Source: Epiperipatus broadwayi
Taxonomy: Eukaryota; Onychophora; Udeonychophora; Euonychophora; Peripatidae
NCBI GenBank assembly: GCA_028023455.1
Contig: JAQFVV010006335.1
Coordinates: 1,906,412 to 1,970,411 of the forward strand
Direction: 5' to 3'
Length of the DNA: 64,000 nucleotides
Below the pieces are notes generated by a model, which was not told the DNA's origin, searched no databases, and saw only the letters and a list, made by a program, of their open reading frames with translations. Every line of letters starts with the position of its first letter. Positions within the stretch are counted from its first letter, which is position 1. Position numbers and translations under genes: made by a program. Of the stretch, positions 24,360 to 38,444 are shown in pieces.

Positions 24360-27300
24360 AACCTACTGTTATTGACACTTGGTTTATTTAGCATTATTTC
24401 CACAGGAAAACAATGCTATCCTTTTCTAGGAAATAAAAAAGTAAAATAATAATAATATTAAGTGATTAATAAAATATGCTATTTACTCACTTTAACGTGT
24501 TTTAAGCAAATAACTAATAAATTTGGTGATCCAATGTCGTTTTGAAGAAGAGAATGAATAATTTAATTAAATTGTTAACAATAAGAGCAATTTAATATAG
24601 TATAAAAGCACATATCATAAACAGTAATTGATTTTGGATGGGTAGAGGGGGAGAGTAGATGAATGTCTTGTCATAAAGCACAATAACTTCTGATAATTTA
24701 TTTTTGTAGAAAATCATATTTAAAAGAAATATACATCACTAATTATTAATTAAGTATATTTATTATTTTTCATTATTTATCAAATTACTTTGTAATCCAT
24801 TTAAACCATACGGAAAACTATATGACTGTAATAAGTTTTTTTTCTTTTCTTTTGTTTATGTATAATTAAAAGATTATTTTTCTGTAAGAGGTCGCTAAAA
24901 CAAGACCGCCAAAATTTGAAGAAAGTTTAGTCTGACATTAGTTTTACAAGGAGGAAGCAGTACTGAAATTCGGTAACAAATTTTTTTTATTATTTTTTAT
25001 TGCAGAAATAAATATAAGTCAAGTAAATTTTTAATAATATCATGCGTGGCTAATCCTATTTGATAAGATATTCTGTTTTCTGTTGCCATCTACCTATTTA
25101 AAGCTTTTTATACGCAAAAATATACTATCTTCTGCTAAAGTTCAAAATGACCGTATTAACTTCAGCAATTACGGAAAGTGTCATTATATTTAAAATAAGT
25201 AATATAAGTAATTTCCAGGAAATAATCAATTATTTGTTAACTTTACCTTATGTAATAATCTTTTCGTGGTATAAAAGAAAAATTATAATTAAAAAGACAT
25301 ATTATAAAAGCCAAGGAAAGTTAACTAGAAAATTTTGCGCTCTTTCTAAAAGAAGTTGTCTGCTTTGAAAATAATGTAAGTTCCCCACGTTAAAATATGT
25401 TTTATTCACTGAAAATCATCTAGAAATAATATTAATGATCAGTGATATTTACTTATGCACCTGTATATTTTTAAAAAAGAAAATATAAAATTTTCTCAAG
25501 GCAAATATTGGAAAATTTGTATGTGTGCATTTTACGGAGAATTCCTTATTAAAGAAAAATTACAATTCCTAGAGTAGGAATAAAAACTACAAACATTAGT
25601 GACTTAATTATAACCATAATATAATATCTTATATTATACATCAACTAGAGTCGTTAAAACTTTATATCCACGTAAGTCAGCTGCACTCGTTATAATAATA
25701 GTATTTTGGAAAATTCGCGCATTATTTTATTCATAAGCCAGCTAGCTAAAAATGATACGTATCACCAATAGTAAAAAGAAAAGAATTGTATATGTGATCG
25801 TCTATCGTCAAATATTTGTCATGTTAAAATATGTATTGTTTTCTTGGATCCCCAAAATTATAGCAGTTAATTCAAAGAAGAATTAACATCCAACGCTGCT
25901 ATGTTTTCTTTGCCTAATTTATTAATTGCACCAGAATGGAGGCAACTTTCATATAAATGAAATAATAAAATGTGTTTCTTATTTTAAATTTGCTTCATGA
26001 ACTACGAATGGATCAAGTTCTTCATCTGGATAAATTGCCCAACGGAAAACATTTTTCTAGTGAGATAATAAGCACTTGTTAAGTAATGATTTTTTTTTAC
26101 TAATTTGTAAAATTATGTGTATTTTTTTTTTATATCAACAGGTGAAAAGCTGTATAGTCTAGTAATATTTAAATAACCTTATAATCATAAAGGTATGTTT
26201 TCATGTAATTATTCTAGGTTAAATTGATATTTGACATGGAAAAAAAAATTTTTTTTTATAAAATGTGTTTACTTCTGATATGCAATTATGGGTATAAATT
26301 TATATGCTAGATGCGTAAAAGTAGAAAATTTAGATATTTAATAGGTAAAATATCTAGTTAAAATTATCAGAAGTAACTAAAGAGAAGTGCTATATAGGAT
26401 ATTACTTATTTAAAGTTTGAAACAAATTTATACTATGTTAATTGAGGAACTTATTCCCAATTATTCTTTATTAAAGCATTCACTTAATTTAGTTCAAGAT
26501 ACTATACTACCAATTACTTGTTGAATGTTTCTTTGGCAAAGGTGAAAATTATTATGGTTTATTCTGTGTTATCCATTGATTTCAGACGTTGATCTAAGTA
26601 TACCCTGGAACATAAATTTAGTGTAATTAGTGTATTTGCTTGTCTTGCCCCGATATAGCATTGGTATATGCTTAAGATTCGCATAAGTAATAATTGTAAT
26701 GTCTTTATTTTGTTGGATGGAAAATGATCTCCCAAAAGCTTTATTTTCCATGAGGGGAATAGATAAATCTAGTATTCGGGTATGTTTATAACCCAAGTGA
26801 TCGCTTCTCAGAGTTAGGACGATCAGTAATTTATATCGTATTTAGTGTATTTCATTCGTTAAAATCCCAGGAGAGGATTATATTTGGTGTGTGTTCCTAT
26901 TATGCCCAAGTAAGAGGCAAGGACCCACCAAACTATTTTAATATAGTAGTTAACTCTACAGACCTTCAGTGTTATTCCATATTCCTCATGAGAAAATAGA
27001 GATAATTCCACCACGGAAGGTGTTGTATATTGTGTTTTGTTTAGAAAGTTATGGCAAGATAACGGGTATATTGGAGGTTAATTCCTCACGATCCATTTAG
27101 TATAAATAGCGTGCTAGTATATATGATCAATGTCTGGATTGTGCGGCGGAATAGTGCTGGTAATCCACACGTAAGTCAATGGAGAGAGTAAGTTTAAAAT
27201 TGCGTGATTTAGAAATTTTTATTTGCCAATGGAGGATTCAAATACTAGGTTTAATTCGGGTTAATGATTAAGTAGCACTCACAATATAACTTATACTGAG

Positions 27301-29430
27301 GAATACAATGTGTATAACAACTTCAGTTGTTATTAAGGTAAATATTAAAAATAATAAGGGTAACTTCTGATAAATAACCCATAAATTATAATAAGTTATC
27401 TAAATAAAAACTATCATTTAATTAAAGATATGATAATAAAAATCGTTTGTACGCATTGCCTAGAATCAGATTATTTTTATTTCAAAACAAATAGTTAGTT
27501 AATAAATTTAAGCAGCCGTTCATATAAGATACACTAAATGGATGAGTTGATGTATCGATAATAATATTTATTTTGTTATATTCAATTTGTATAAATGTAA
27601 AAAGAAGATGAAGAAGTAGTTCGAATCCAGGTCTAAAAGTATAGACGAATTAATGTTAGTTATATTTTGTTTTATCCATATGGGATCGAATAAATTGTAT
27701 ATGTTTATTTATTATGTTAATCATAAAGGATAGTTTTGTTAAACTTTAATAATAAATTATAGTCTTGTTACAAGTTGTTTTGAGTCATTTTTCTTGTGTG
27801 CTAAATAAAAGTGTATTTGCATAATACTTGCAATACTTTTCTTGAGTCCGAAATCATTTATGAAATCTTAAATTCAGTACACCAGATAGACAATTGTAAG
27901 CAAGTCAGAATATTTCATTATATGTTAATTTAATAAGAATTATTTGTGGAATTGAAAACTTCAGACCAAGACATTTTATTTTATATGTGTGTAAAATCAC
28001 TTTATTCCCAAACTAGTCGCTTTTGGTTGCACATTGTTTCGTACACATTTAAGTGAAGTGTCTAAGTAATAAATCTTAGTTAAATTATTGTGTTGTCATG
28101 GATAATGGAAGGACACAAAAGTACCCTTGTCTTTTCATCATTCCGACTGAGATTCTGGAAAAAGGGCTGTATTATTCAAAATTATGCGTTGTTATTGAAT
28201 ATAGTTATCATCTCGTTAAATATTATAATAGTTGATATGTGGATGAAGACACCTGGAATTTAAATAAAGTAAATGTTTCCTATAGCCGACCAGAATGTCA
28301 GTCATATGCGACAACACAATATTGCCGAGCATTTTTCTTTAAAAATAACAGAGAACCCTGAGATTAGTGTCATTATTATAAGTGCTCTTACATTAAGAAT
28401 TGATCAATTATGATCAATATTACCAGCGTGGCATGGCTTAAGAGATTGAAACTTCTAATTGTATAATAATAAAATATTGGGAGCATATTGGCAAATTAAT
28501 AAATGTTTTGTTTTAGTCAGTAATATTAACAATGACATGAAATCATCATCATCATTGTCGAACAGTGCAAGTACTTACAGCTCAGAGAATGTGTTTTGGA
28601 TAGAGAAAGAATGTTAGTTTATTTATTTTTTAAATTTATTTTATTAATGATAATTTTTTTTAATTCTATCTCTGTCTGAACTGCATATCGCTGTAGCTGA
28701 ATTATTATAACTAACCTAACGAAGAGCTATTAGGTAATATAGGGTTTGCTACCCGAATCATAGACGGAAGCGTTTAGGCTTTCCGAAGTGATTCTCTTTA
28801 TTGAATTCGTTTGTTGGGTTAGAATATATACATACTTTTATTGTTGAACTTTCAGTTTTTTTAGCATATATATTTTTTCTAAATCTAGAATTTTTAGTTC
28901 AACATTTTTAATCTTTATCAATGTATTGGAAGTATTTTTTTTTCCTTTTTCTAGTAAAAAGGATATAATCTTTTCCAATAAGAGTTTTAATCTCTGTCAA
29001 TTGAAATGACTATTTTTTTATTTCCTAACAGATTTACAACAAGTATGCGTTAGTACTCGTGACGTCGTTAACTTTATTTTCAAGTATAATAACGTCTTTT
29101 TTTAATTTAATTGGGAACATATACTTTTTATTTATTAGACATAAAATTAATGTTTATGTACGTGTATAAGTTTATATGTATCGTGCAAATGCATACATTT
29201 GTGGATATATAACATTTATTCAACATTGTATTTCAAAAGATAATGCATAGACATTTAAATATGTTAGTTAAATACTATATATATATATATAGTTAAATAC
29301 TATATATATATATATAGTAAAATATAGACACTCAGAAAAAAAAAGAATTTTGTAAATAATCAGATTTAAATTAGCTAACAGTTGCTTCATGCCCAAAATG
29401 CCTTGCACAATTCTGTAAAGTGGTAAAAAA
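23473..29430. other. Long AT-rich intergenic stretch
   Basis: I find no recognisable gene in nearly 6 kb. A (TA)n tract lies at about 24326-24357. The region around 26.5-27.4 kb is somewhat less AT-rich and has a 75-codon minus-strand frame (26569-26796) of balanced composition, but neither it nor the frame at 25147-25368 matches a family I know. A paired duplication of TTAAATAC plus a TA tract lies near 29264-29320. Confidence 0.45.
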
Positions 29431-30250
29431 AAACGAAGAAAACACGAGAGCTAAAGGTGTCTAAACAAAGTACATGTTTCAAAGGTTAAATAACTTAGAT
29501 TTGTGCCCCAACAAATTTGCATCATACGTAATGGTAAAAGAATGTAATATAGGTTTAGAAAATGTTGTTGATCAAACCAAACAATTTTCAAAAATCTCAA
29601 GAAAATTTTAATGCTAGATTTGGCTTGTGGGAAAATTTGATTACCATTAAAGAAATGAAAAAAAAAAAAAACTTGTGGAACAGTCACAAACTCGAAAAAA
29701 CTGAGTATTGTGAATATTTTTTTTTTAATTTTAAATTAGCTATAGATAAGAAAACATACAAATGTAGATATACTATAATTACATTACATTTGGCTAACAG
29801 AAAATATAGATTTCAAGATTGCAACATTCTTTATAGACTCTGCATAAAAAATAATCATCAATTAGTAAGACGAAAAATATATGGTGTTGCAAAGCTAGAA
29901 AGATAAAAACCTATTACATAAGATAGTATCAACAATTAATAATTTCTATTTTATTGAACTGTTACAATAAATTTAAATCAAACTTGCACACTGCTGTAAA
30001 ATATTATCAGTTGCTTCATAAATAATATAAATAAAAAGTAAATCATATTCTAATAAAAATTGTAAAAACTCAAAATTTTCTAATAAATATACAAGTGTGA
30101 GAAAACAATATGAAGGTATTTCAAGTGGTTCCTTAAAAATAATTGAATATTTGGATATTTGTAAAATGATACAAAAGAAATAATAATGGTATATGATAAT
30201 TTGCTATGAATTGACAACAAAAGTTATAAAAGAGAGTAAAAGTTTTCATA
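29430..30250 (+). mobile_element. RTE LINE endonuclease fragment
   Basis: This is a decayed copy of the region 6490-7320 of the RTE LINE. Shared blocks are GTGCCCCAACAA near 29504, FNARFG in the frame at 29562-29906 (FNARIG in the larger copy), a KYRFQDCNILYRL block against KYIFQACNVFHKF, and HQLVRRKI..AKLER against YQLVRCKI..AKLER. The similarity then continues out of frame to about 30250 and stops at a TA-flanked repeat. Only the endonuclease C-terminal half and the following linker are present. It is inactive. Confidence 0.7.
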
Positions 30251-30274
30251 TATATATATATTATATTTATAATA

Positions 30275-30301
30275 CAAGGTGTTTATTTTGATGAGATTAG
30301 T

Positions 30302-30380
<79 letters not shown>

Positions 30381-30410
30381 CCTTATGAGCATTCAAAATA
30401 AAACACCTTG
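30275..30410. repeat. Inverted repeat enclosing a (TA)n tract
   Basis: CAAGGTGTTTATTTTGATG (30275-30293) pairs with the arm at 30390-30410 ending ACACCTTG. Between them is a (TA)n tract at about 30305-30378. A similar single arm (CAAGGTGTATATTTTCATTG) occurs near 44465, which suggests a small dispersed family. Confidence 0.65.
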
Positions 30411-30723
30411 GTAAAGCCAAAAACTGGACTATGTAACATGCTGAAAGGTTAGAGAACATAGATAAAACAAAAAGGCAATGGCTTGCAATTAAAGGTTACA
30501 CAAACAGGCACCATATAACATGGATTTTTAAAACTCCTGATTGTAAGACCACTTTAGACAATGCCATGGCTGAATATAATTATTAAAATACAAAGTTTAT
30601 ATAATAAATTAAATTTTATCCAGGTTTAATTTCATCTTATTTCAATTATAGGTTTTTTGTAGTATTATTCATATCTGTAAAAATAATTTAAAATACTTCT
30701 CCCAAAACAACGTAATATCATAT
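30411..30723. other. Intergenic, nothing recognised
   Basis: AT-rich DNA without a visible frame or repeat lies between two inverted-repeat elements. Confidence 0.4.
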
Positions 30724-30936
30724 ATAAGCGATTTAACCCACTGAAGAAGAAGCTGTCAGTAGTAAACAAAAACAATTAAATTAAATTAATCTAGGCTTAG
30801 TACTTTCAAGGTTTTCCCTCATATTCATGGCCAAGATAGGAAAGAAAACCTTGAAAGTACTAAGCCTAGATTAATTTAATTTGATTGTTTTTGTTTACTA
30901 CTGACAGCTTCTTCTTCAGCGGGTTAAATTGCTTAT
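30724..30936. repeat. Hairpin element, 93 bp arms
   Basis: Arms 30724-30816 and 30844-30936 are almost exact reverse complements, with a 27 nt loop. Each arm carries CTGAAGAAGAAGCTG, which resembles the start of the hammerhead-like motif in the PLE at 55605, but the following GAAA is not preserved (TAAAC). It may derive from an inverted pair of PLE ends. Confidence 0.85.
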
Positions 30937-32417
<1,481 letters not shown>

Positions 32418-32449
32418 TACAAGCATAAAGCTAAACTAGTCAATATAAA

Positions 32450-32870
32450 ATCAAAACTACCCCAAATCCAAAATTAAACCAGACCAGCATAAAAATAATA
32501 TTAAAACACAACCTAAGGTTTCACTGCTACAAGCAGACTTCTCAAGTGTAAAGAACTACCAAAAACAACACAATATATATATAATATTAAAAACTACCCA
32601 CAAATCCATTCACTTCCCATCCACCCTTAATATTAAAAGAACTCTTAAATAAGTTAAGCAATTAACTTATTTAAGAGTTCTTTTAATATTAAGGGTGGAT
32701 GGGAAGTGAATGAGATTTGTGGGTAGTTTTTAATATTATATATATATTGTGTTGTTTTTGGTAGTTCTTTACACTTGAGAAGTCTGCTTGTAGCAGTGAA
32801 ACCTTAGGTTGTGTTTTAATATTATTTTTATGCTGGTCTGGTTTAATTTTGGATTTGGGGTAATTTTGAT
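32450..32870. repeat. Near-perfect palindrome, 208 bp arms
   Basis: Arms 32450-32657 and 32662-32870 differ at only a few positions and are separated by GCAA, so a transcript would form a long duplex closed by a GNRA-type tetraloop. The near identity of the arms implies recent origin or ongoing conversion. On the plus strand of the right arm there is a hammerhead-like motif (32771-32814). Confidence 0.9.
32771..32814 (+). ncRNA. Hammerhead-like motif with two core changes
   Basis: The order is ACAC, TTGAGAA, hairpin CTGCT-TGT-AGCAG, GAAA, CC-TTA-GG, T, T, GTGT. ACAC/GTGT would be stem I and ACC/GGT stem III, with the UH cleavage position satisfied (TT). The core should read CTGANGA, but C3 is T and G8 is A, which should abolish cleavage. 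The left palindrome arm carries the same motif on the minus strand. Confidence 0.4.
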
Positions 32871-32880
32871 ATATATATTA

Positions 32881-35222
32881 TAACAAACCCATTTACCTCT
32901 CACTAAACAGATGTACACTACCGAATATGTATATATGATTTATCAATATACGTGCCTATGTATTTTTATTTAATTAAGTGGTTTTGGCCCAAAATATTAT
33001 TATTCCAAACTTATGGATTTATTCTCGCAACTGTAATATATCTCCAATGCGTAATTATGGTCATCTGAAGGACACCAAATGCCAATCTTATACGAATATA
33101 AGAATTACATGAAGTGGATATATTACCAACAAGAATACTATTTACATAATGTGAGTGAGGTTTTGGCCATCAGCTAGATCCGTCTCATGGTTGGGTGGCA
33201 TCACAGCCGAGAACAGCTACGAATGGAAAGATTTCTCTCTCTTTTTTTAACAAAACAAATAATAACTAGATAAATGGATCTATAAATAAATAACTAATTC
33301 AACACTCTACTTCTTTGTATATTTATTTAATATTATAAAAAAAATGTATTTATTACTCTGTCATTTTAAATCACACACATACATCATTCTTTCCATAATA
33401 AATCTCTCATATGCAACTCAAGTAGTGAAAGTCGATACTATGAAAAAGTTTGTATCATGTGATTTCTGACACTGATTACTTTATTATATCCACAATGGAA
33501 TGAGGCTTTAAGGAAACATTAATTAGTTCATACATCACCTTCACTTATTATAGTAAGTAAAACACAAGAATTTCCTTTTCATAAAGAAAAATAAAATCAT
33601 TAATTAATGTTCTTTACCTGACTCTTCCCGGAAAGTAGTAAAAGCAAATTTATTTACTTATTACAGAGTTCCGTTCCACAGGTGAATTAGGCATTTCAAG
33701 GTAACGATCTGAGATCTTCATGTCCATTGGCCAACGAGGTTCATTTGTCTCCATGCTAGAATTATACCCAGTCACAAATAATATTATTTAATTGGTAAAC
33801 ATATGTAGATGTAGATATATATAATATTTAATTTTGTTTATTGCATGGTGGTGGTTACAAATACATAAATGCAGGGGGGAGGGACTCTGTCATTTTGAAA
33901 TCATATATGTACATGTGACAAATGTGCATATGAATTGATTAAGTATTGAAAAGAGAAACAAGATTGTTTGTTTCATGTTTAAAAAACTAGAGGTTTCTGG
34001 CAGAATGAGATTCCATTTTTTGTTATATACAATAGAAGCTATGACACAAGTTTTCACACCACTAACAGATCCGGTTAGTCCACATTGAATATTGGAAGTG
34101 AGATAAAAAAGAAGCTTCTAGAACAAATGGAGGGGGCTATAAAATCAAGCCACCCAGAGTGCATTGGGTCTATTTCCGACAGAGCTACAACAGTGAACAC
34201 CTAAACGGTTTTAATATTTAACTTATATAATGGTGATTTCAAAAGAAATGTCGGACTAAGAGAAGCCCCATTAGATTCAGGCCCCTAATCCCAACCTGCT
34301 GCAGCTGCCTCAATAAAACCATGATGCCTCACATCAACACATAATTCCAGCGTGGAATCACATGAATCTCGTCGGCCAATGGACATGAAGATCTCAAATC
34401 ATTACCTTGAATTGCCTAATTTACCTGCAGAATGGAACTCTGTAATAAATAAATAAATTTGCTTCTACTACTTCCTGGGAAAACCAGGTAAAGAACTTTA
34501 ATCTTTGATTTTTTAAATTTTCTTTATGAAAAGGAAATTTTGTACTTACAATAATAAGTGAAGGTGACATATGAACTAATTTAATAAGATTTCCTTAAAG
34601 CTTCATTCCATTACAGATGTAATAAAGTAATTAGTGTTGAAAGTCATGTGATACACACTTTTCCATAGTATTGACCTTCACTACTTGAGATATGTATGAG
34701 AGATTTATTGGAAACAATGATGTATGTGTGGAATTTGAAATGACAGAGTAATAAATACATTGTTTTTATAATATTAAATAAATATATCAAGAAAGTAGAG
34801 TATTGAATTAGTTATTTGTTTGTAAATCCATTTATTTGTTATTATTATTTTTTTTCTGTTTAAAATAGAAAAAAAGAACTCTTAACCCCATTTGTGGCTA
34901 CTTCCGGCTGTGACGCCACCCGACCATGAGACTGAGCTAGCTGATGGTCAAAATCTCTCTCACATTACGTAAATAGTATTCTTGTTGGTAATATATATAC
35001 TTCATGTAATTCTTATAGGATTTGCACTTGGTGTCCTCGGATGACCATAAATATGCATTGGGGATATATTACAGTTGCGAGAATAAATCCATATGTTTTG
35101 AAAAATAATATTTTAGGTCAAAACCACTTAATTAAATAAAAATACATAGGCACGTATTGATACATCATATATACATATTCAGTAGTGTCCACCTGTCTAG
35201 TGAGAGGTAAAAGGGTTTGTTA
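32881..35222. mobile_element. Foldback-type element, about 890 bp inverted arms
   Basis: The outer ends are TAACAAACCC and GGGTTTGTTA, inserted in TA-rich DNA. The left arm runs from 32881 to about 33770 and the right arm from about 34335 to 35222. Many blocks match in reverse complement, for example TGTCCATTGG at 33721 with CCAATGGACA at 34377, and the CACCCGACCATGAGAC block near 34917 with its partner near 33200. The arms are diverged by substitutions and small indels. The roughly 565 bp centre has no open frame but has a promoter-like block (34110-34144). It looks like a non-autonomous foldback or long-TIR DNA element; no transposase is present. Confidence 0.8.
34110..34144 (+). promoter_or_regulatory. 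Heat-shock element plus TATA box
   Basis: AGAAGCTTCTAGAAC (34110-34124) is three perfect alternating units nGAAn/nTTCn/nGAAn, the consensus binding site for heat-shock factor trimers. A TATAAAA box follows at 34138-34144, 13 bp downstream, and a less AT-rich leader-like sequence follows that. A second inverted TTCC...GGAA pair lies near 34346-34356. The block sits in the unique centre of the foldback element, and no coding sequence follows. The arrangement is that of a heat-inducible promoter; function is inferred only. Confidence 0.5.
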
Positions 35223-35287
35223 TTATATATATATATATGAAAAACAAAAATGCAAGTTAAAAAACTTGCTAACGCTTGTATTTATGT

Positions 35288-35525
35288 CCACAGATGGCGT
35301 TCTACCAAAAACACCGATCAAGTGTGTTTTGTTTTCAAGCTATTTGCTATCATCAGTGAAAGACAGGAATAAAGAAACTTTATTCCTGTCTTTCACTGAT
35401 GATAGCAAATAGCTTGAAATCATGATCTGAAAGTGGAATTATAGTTAGAGATAGTGAATACTACTCTGACGTTTATGTAAACAAAACATACGCTTGATCT
35501 GTGTTTTTGGTAGGACGCCATCTGT

Positions 35526-35527
<2 letters not shown>
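35288..35527. mobile_element. Inverted-repeat element with a hammerhead ribozyme
   Basis: Outer arms (35288-35334 and 35479-35527, ends CCACAGATGG and CCATCTGTGG) and inner arms (35335-35374 and 35378-35417) form a hairpin closed by AAA. The right side has an extra 60 nt (35418-35478) that is absent on the left. That extra piece holds the second half of the hammerhead motif at 35390-35433, so only the plus strand can fold the full motif. A (TA)n tract abuts the right end. Confidence 0.8.
35390..35433 (+). ncRNA. Type I hammerhead ribozyme candidate
   Basis: All conserved core positions are present. Stem I is CTTTCA (35390-35395) with TGAAAG (35428-35433), six pairs. The core CTGATGA is at 35396-35402. 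Stem II is AGC/GCT with loop AAATA and a U-U mismatch at its base. GAAA is at 35416-35419. A tiny stem III (A, T, C against G, A, T, with loop AT) leads to the cleavage triplet ATC, so cutting would fall after C 35427. Minimal stem III of this kind is known from hammerheads in Penelope-like elements and retrozymes, which may act as dimers. Activity is not shown. Confidence 0.65.
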
Positions 35528-35601
<74 letters not shown>

Positions 35602-35635
35602 GGAAGGAGGGAGAGAGAGAGCAAGGGAGAGACAA
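35528..35635. repeat. (TA)n followed by a (GA)n purine tract
   Basis: A TA tract (about 35528-35577) is followed by a GA-rich tract (about 35578-35632) with some AAGG and GCAAGG interruptions. Frames across it are artefacts. Confidence 0.9.
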
Positions 35636-36064
35636 TGAATATATATATATATATAGTAACAGTAGTTGGGTTTGAACATGGTTAGCAGCTTAAACAGAGA
35701 CTCAAAGTATTACCGAGTATTAATTGTGGTTGGGATTATTAATTAAAATAAATCAATATATATCTATTGTGCCATTACATTTTAGTCAGTAGCTAAATTT
35801 GTAGTAATGTGCATAAAAGAAAATGTAGAACAAAAATCATCATCACATTTTTATATAGGAAAGGAAGCTTGTAGGGCACCCAAGTTTAAACCCTACAAGA
35901 TCAAGTTTCAAAAACCTTAGACAGAAAGAGAGTGGGGGCAACAGTTATGTTCTTTATTGGTTTGTGTGTTGATAAAAACTCAAAAAGAGTAGTACACACA
36001 TTTAATTATTCAATAGTTAATTTTTTGTTGTTAAAAAGTAAGGTTATAACACATATATAGGCAG
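35636..36064. other. Intergenic, nothing recognised
   Basis: A short TA tract lies near 35640-35655. Otherwise this is plain AT-rich DNA without a supported frame. Confidence 0.4.
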
Positions 36065-36547
36065 TGTGTATATAAGCTAGTTAGTTATCATTTATATATT
36101 TCAAATATTAACCTTCTTCAGAACTAACCTACATTTACTAGAGCCTAATATTTTATTCTATTTTTGTTTTTTCTATGGTTATAACTTGGGGTTTAAAAAT
36201 TGTAAAGATTTAATTTTGGATATTAAAATTATAATTTCTGAAAAACATTCAGATTATTTTATAGGCCAGTTTTCATAAATGGTTTGGATGATAAAGTGTG
36301 TGTGTAAGCTATTTAGTTTGTTATTCTAACCTTTCAAATAATAACTTTCTTTGAAATTAGTCTACATTTTAAGCTAGATTCTACTATTTATTATGTGCTT
36401 TTATTTTTTTTATATAGTGTAATTTGGGGTTTGAAAGTTGTAAGGATTTAAATTTAGATATTAAAATTGTAATTTCTAAATAGCATTTAGATTGATTTAA
36501 TGGGCCAGTTTTTATAAATGGTTTGAATGATAAAGTGTGCATGTACA
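36065..36547. repeat. Two-copy tandem duplication, about 240 bp unit
   Basis: Copy 1 is about 36065-36303 and copy 2 about 36304-36547. Both contain TTTGGGGTTT-like, GATATTAAAATT, GGCCAGTTTT and GATAAAGTGTG blocks in the same order, with moderate divergence. Confidence 0.7.
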
Positions 36548-37980
<1,433 letters not shown>

Positions 37981-38444
37981 GTTTCAAAGAAAAGAACTTT
38001 ATTGATAACCATAGAGTTACATTTTCTATAAGACACTTTGTATACATATATTTACATTGCTAGTGAGTAAACCAAGTTTAAGTTGGTATCTGTGATGTAC
38101 AAAAAAGGAACTTAACTTAGGAGGGAAAGATATTTAAACATTGTTAGGGGGGGTGAAAATACATATGTATATGTTACATTTATGAGTGCTGCTTGCTGTA
38201 ATCATAGTTCTCCAAAGTCTTGGGTTATCATTGTTCAATTTGCAAAACTTCAACTTTGATGTATATTGCCATGCTGGGTTTAGTTTCCTTTCCAGTATTT
38301 GAGGTCTGATTTTGTTGTTACTATCCTTTATATTAATATTATGCAATCAAAGACAACATTCTGTTTTTTTATTTGTAGATAATTGCCACATTTTTTTTTA
38401 TATATATTGGTTGAGGGCATAGATTTTGGTTATTGGGAGCCATC

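Noticed and set aside
26569-26796. 75-codon minus-strand frame of balanced composition
   Set aside because: No family recognised, no splice or promoter signals convincing, and neighbouring frames are closed.
34100-34360. An hsp70 gene downstream of the heat-shock promoter-like block
   Set aside because: No open frame with HSP70 motifs follows; the sequence runs into the right inverted arm.
35420-35685. Tyr-Ile and Arg-Glu repeat frames
   Set aside because: They are translations of the TA and GA microsatellites, with no start context or domain. The frame 45840-46043 is rejected for the same reason.
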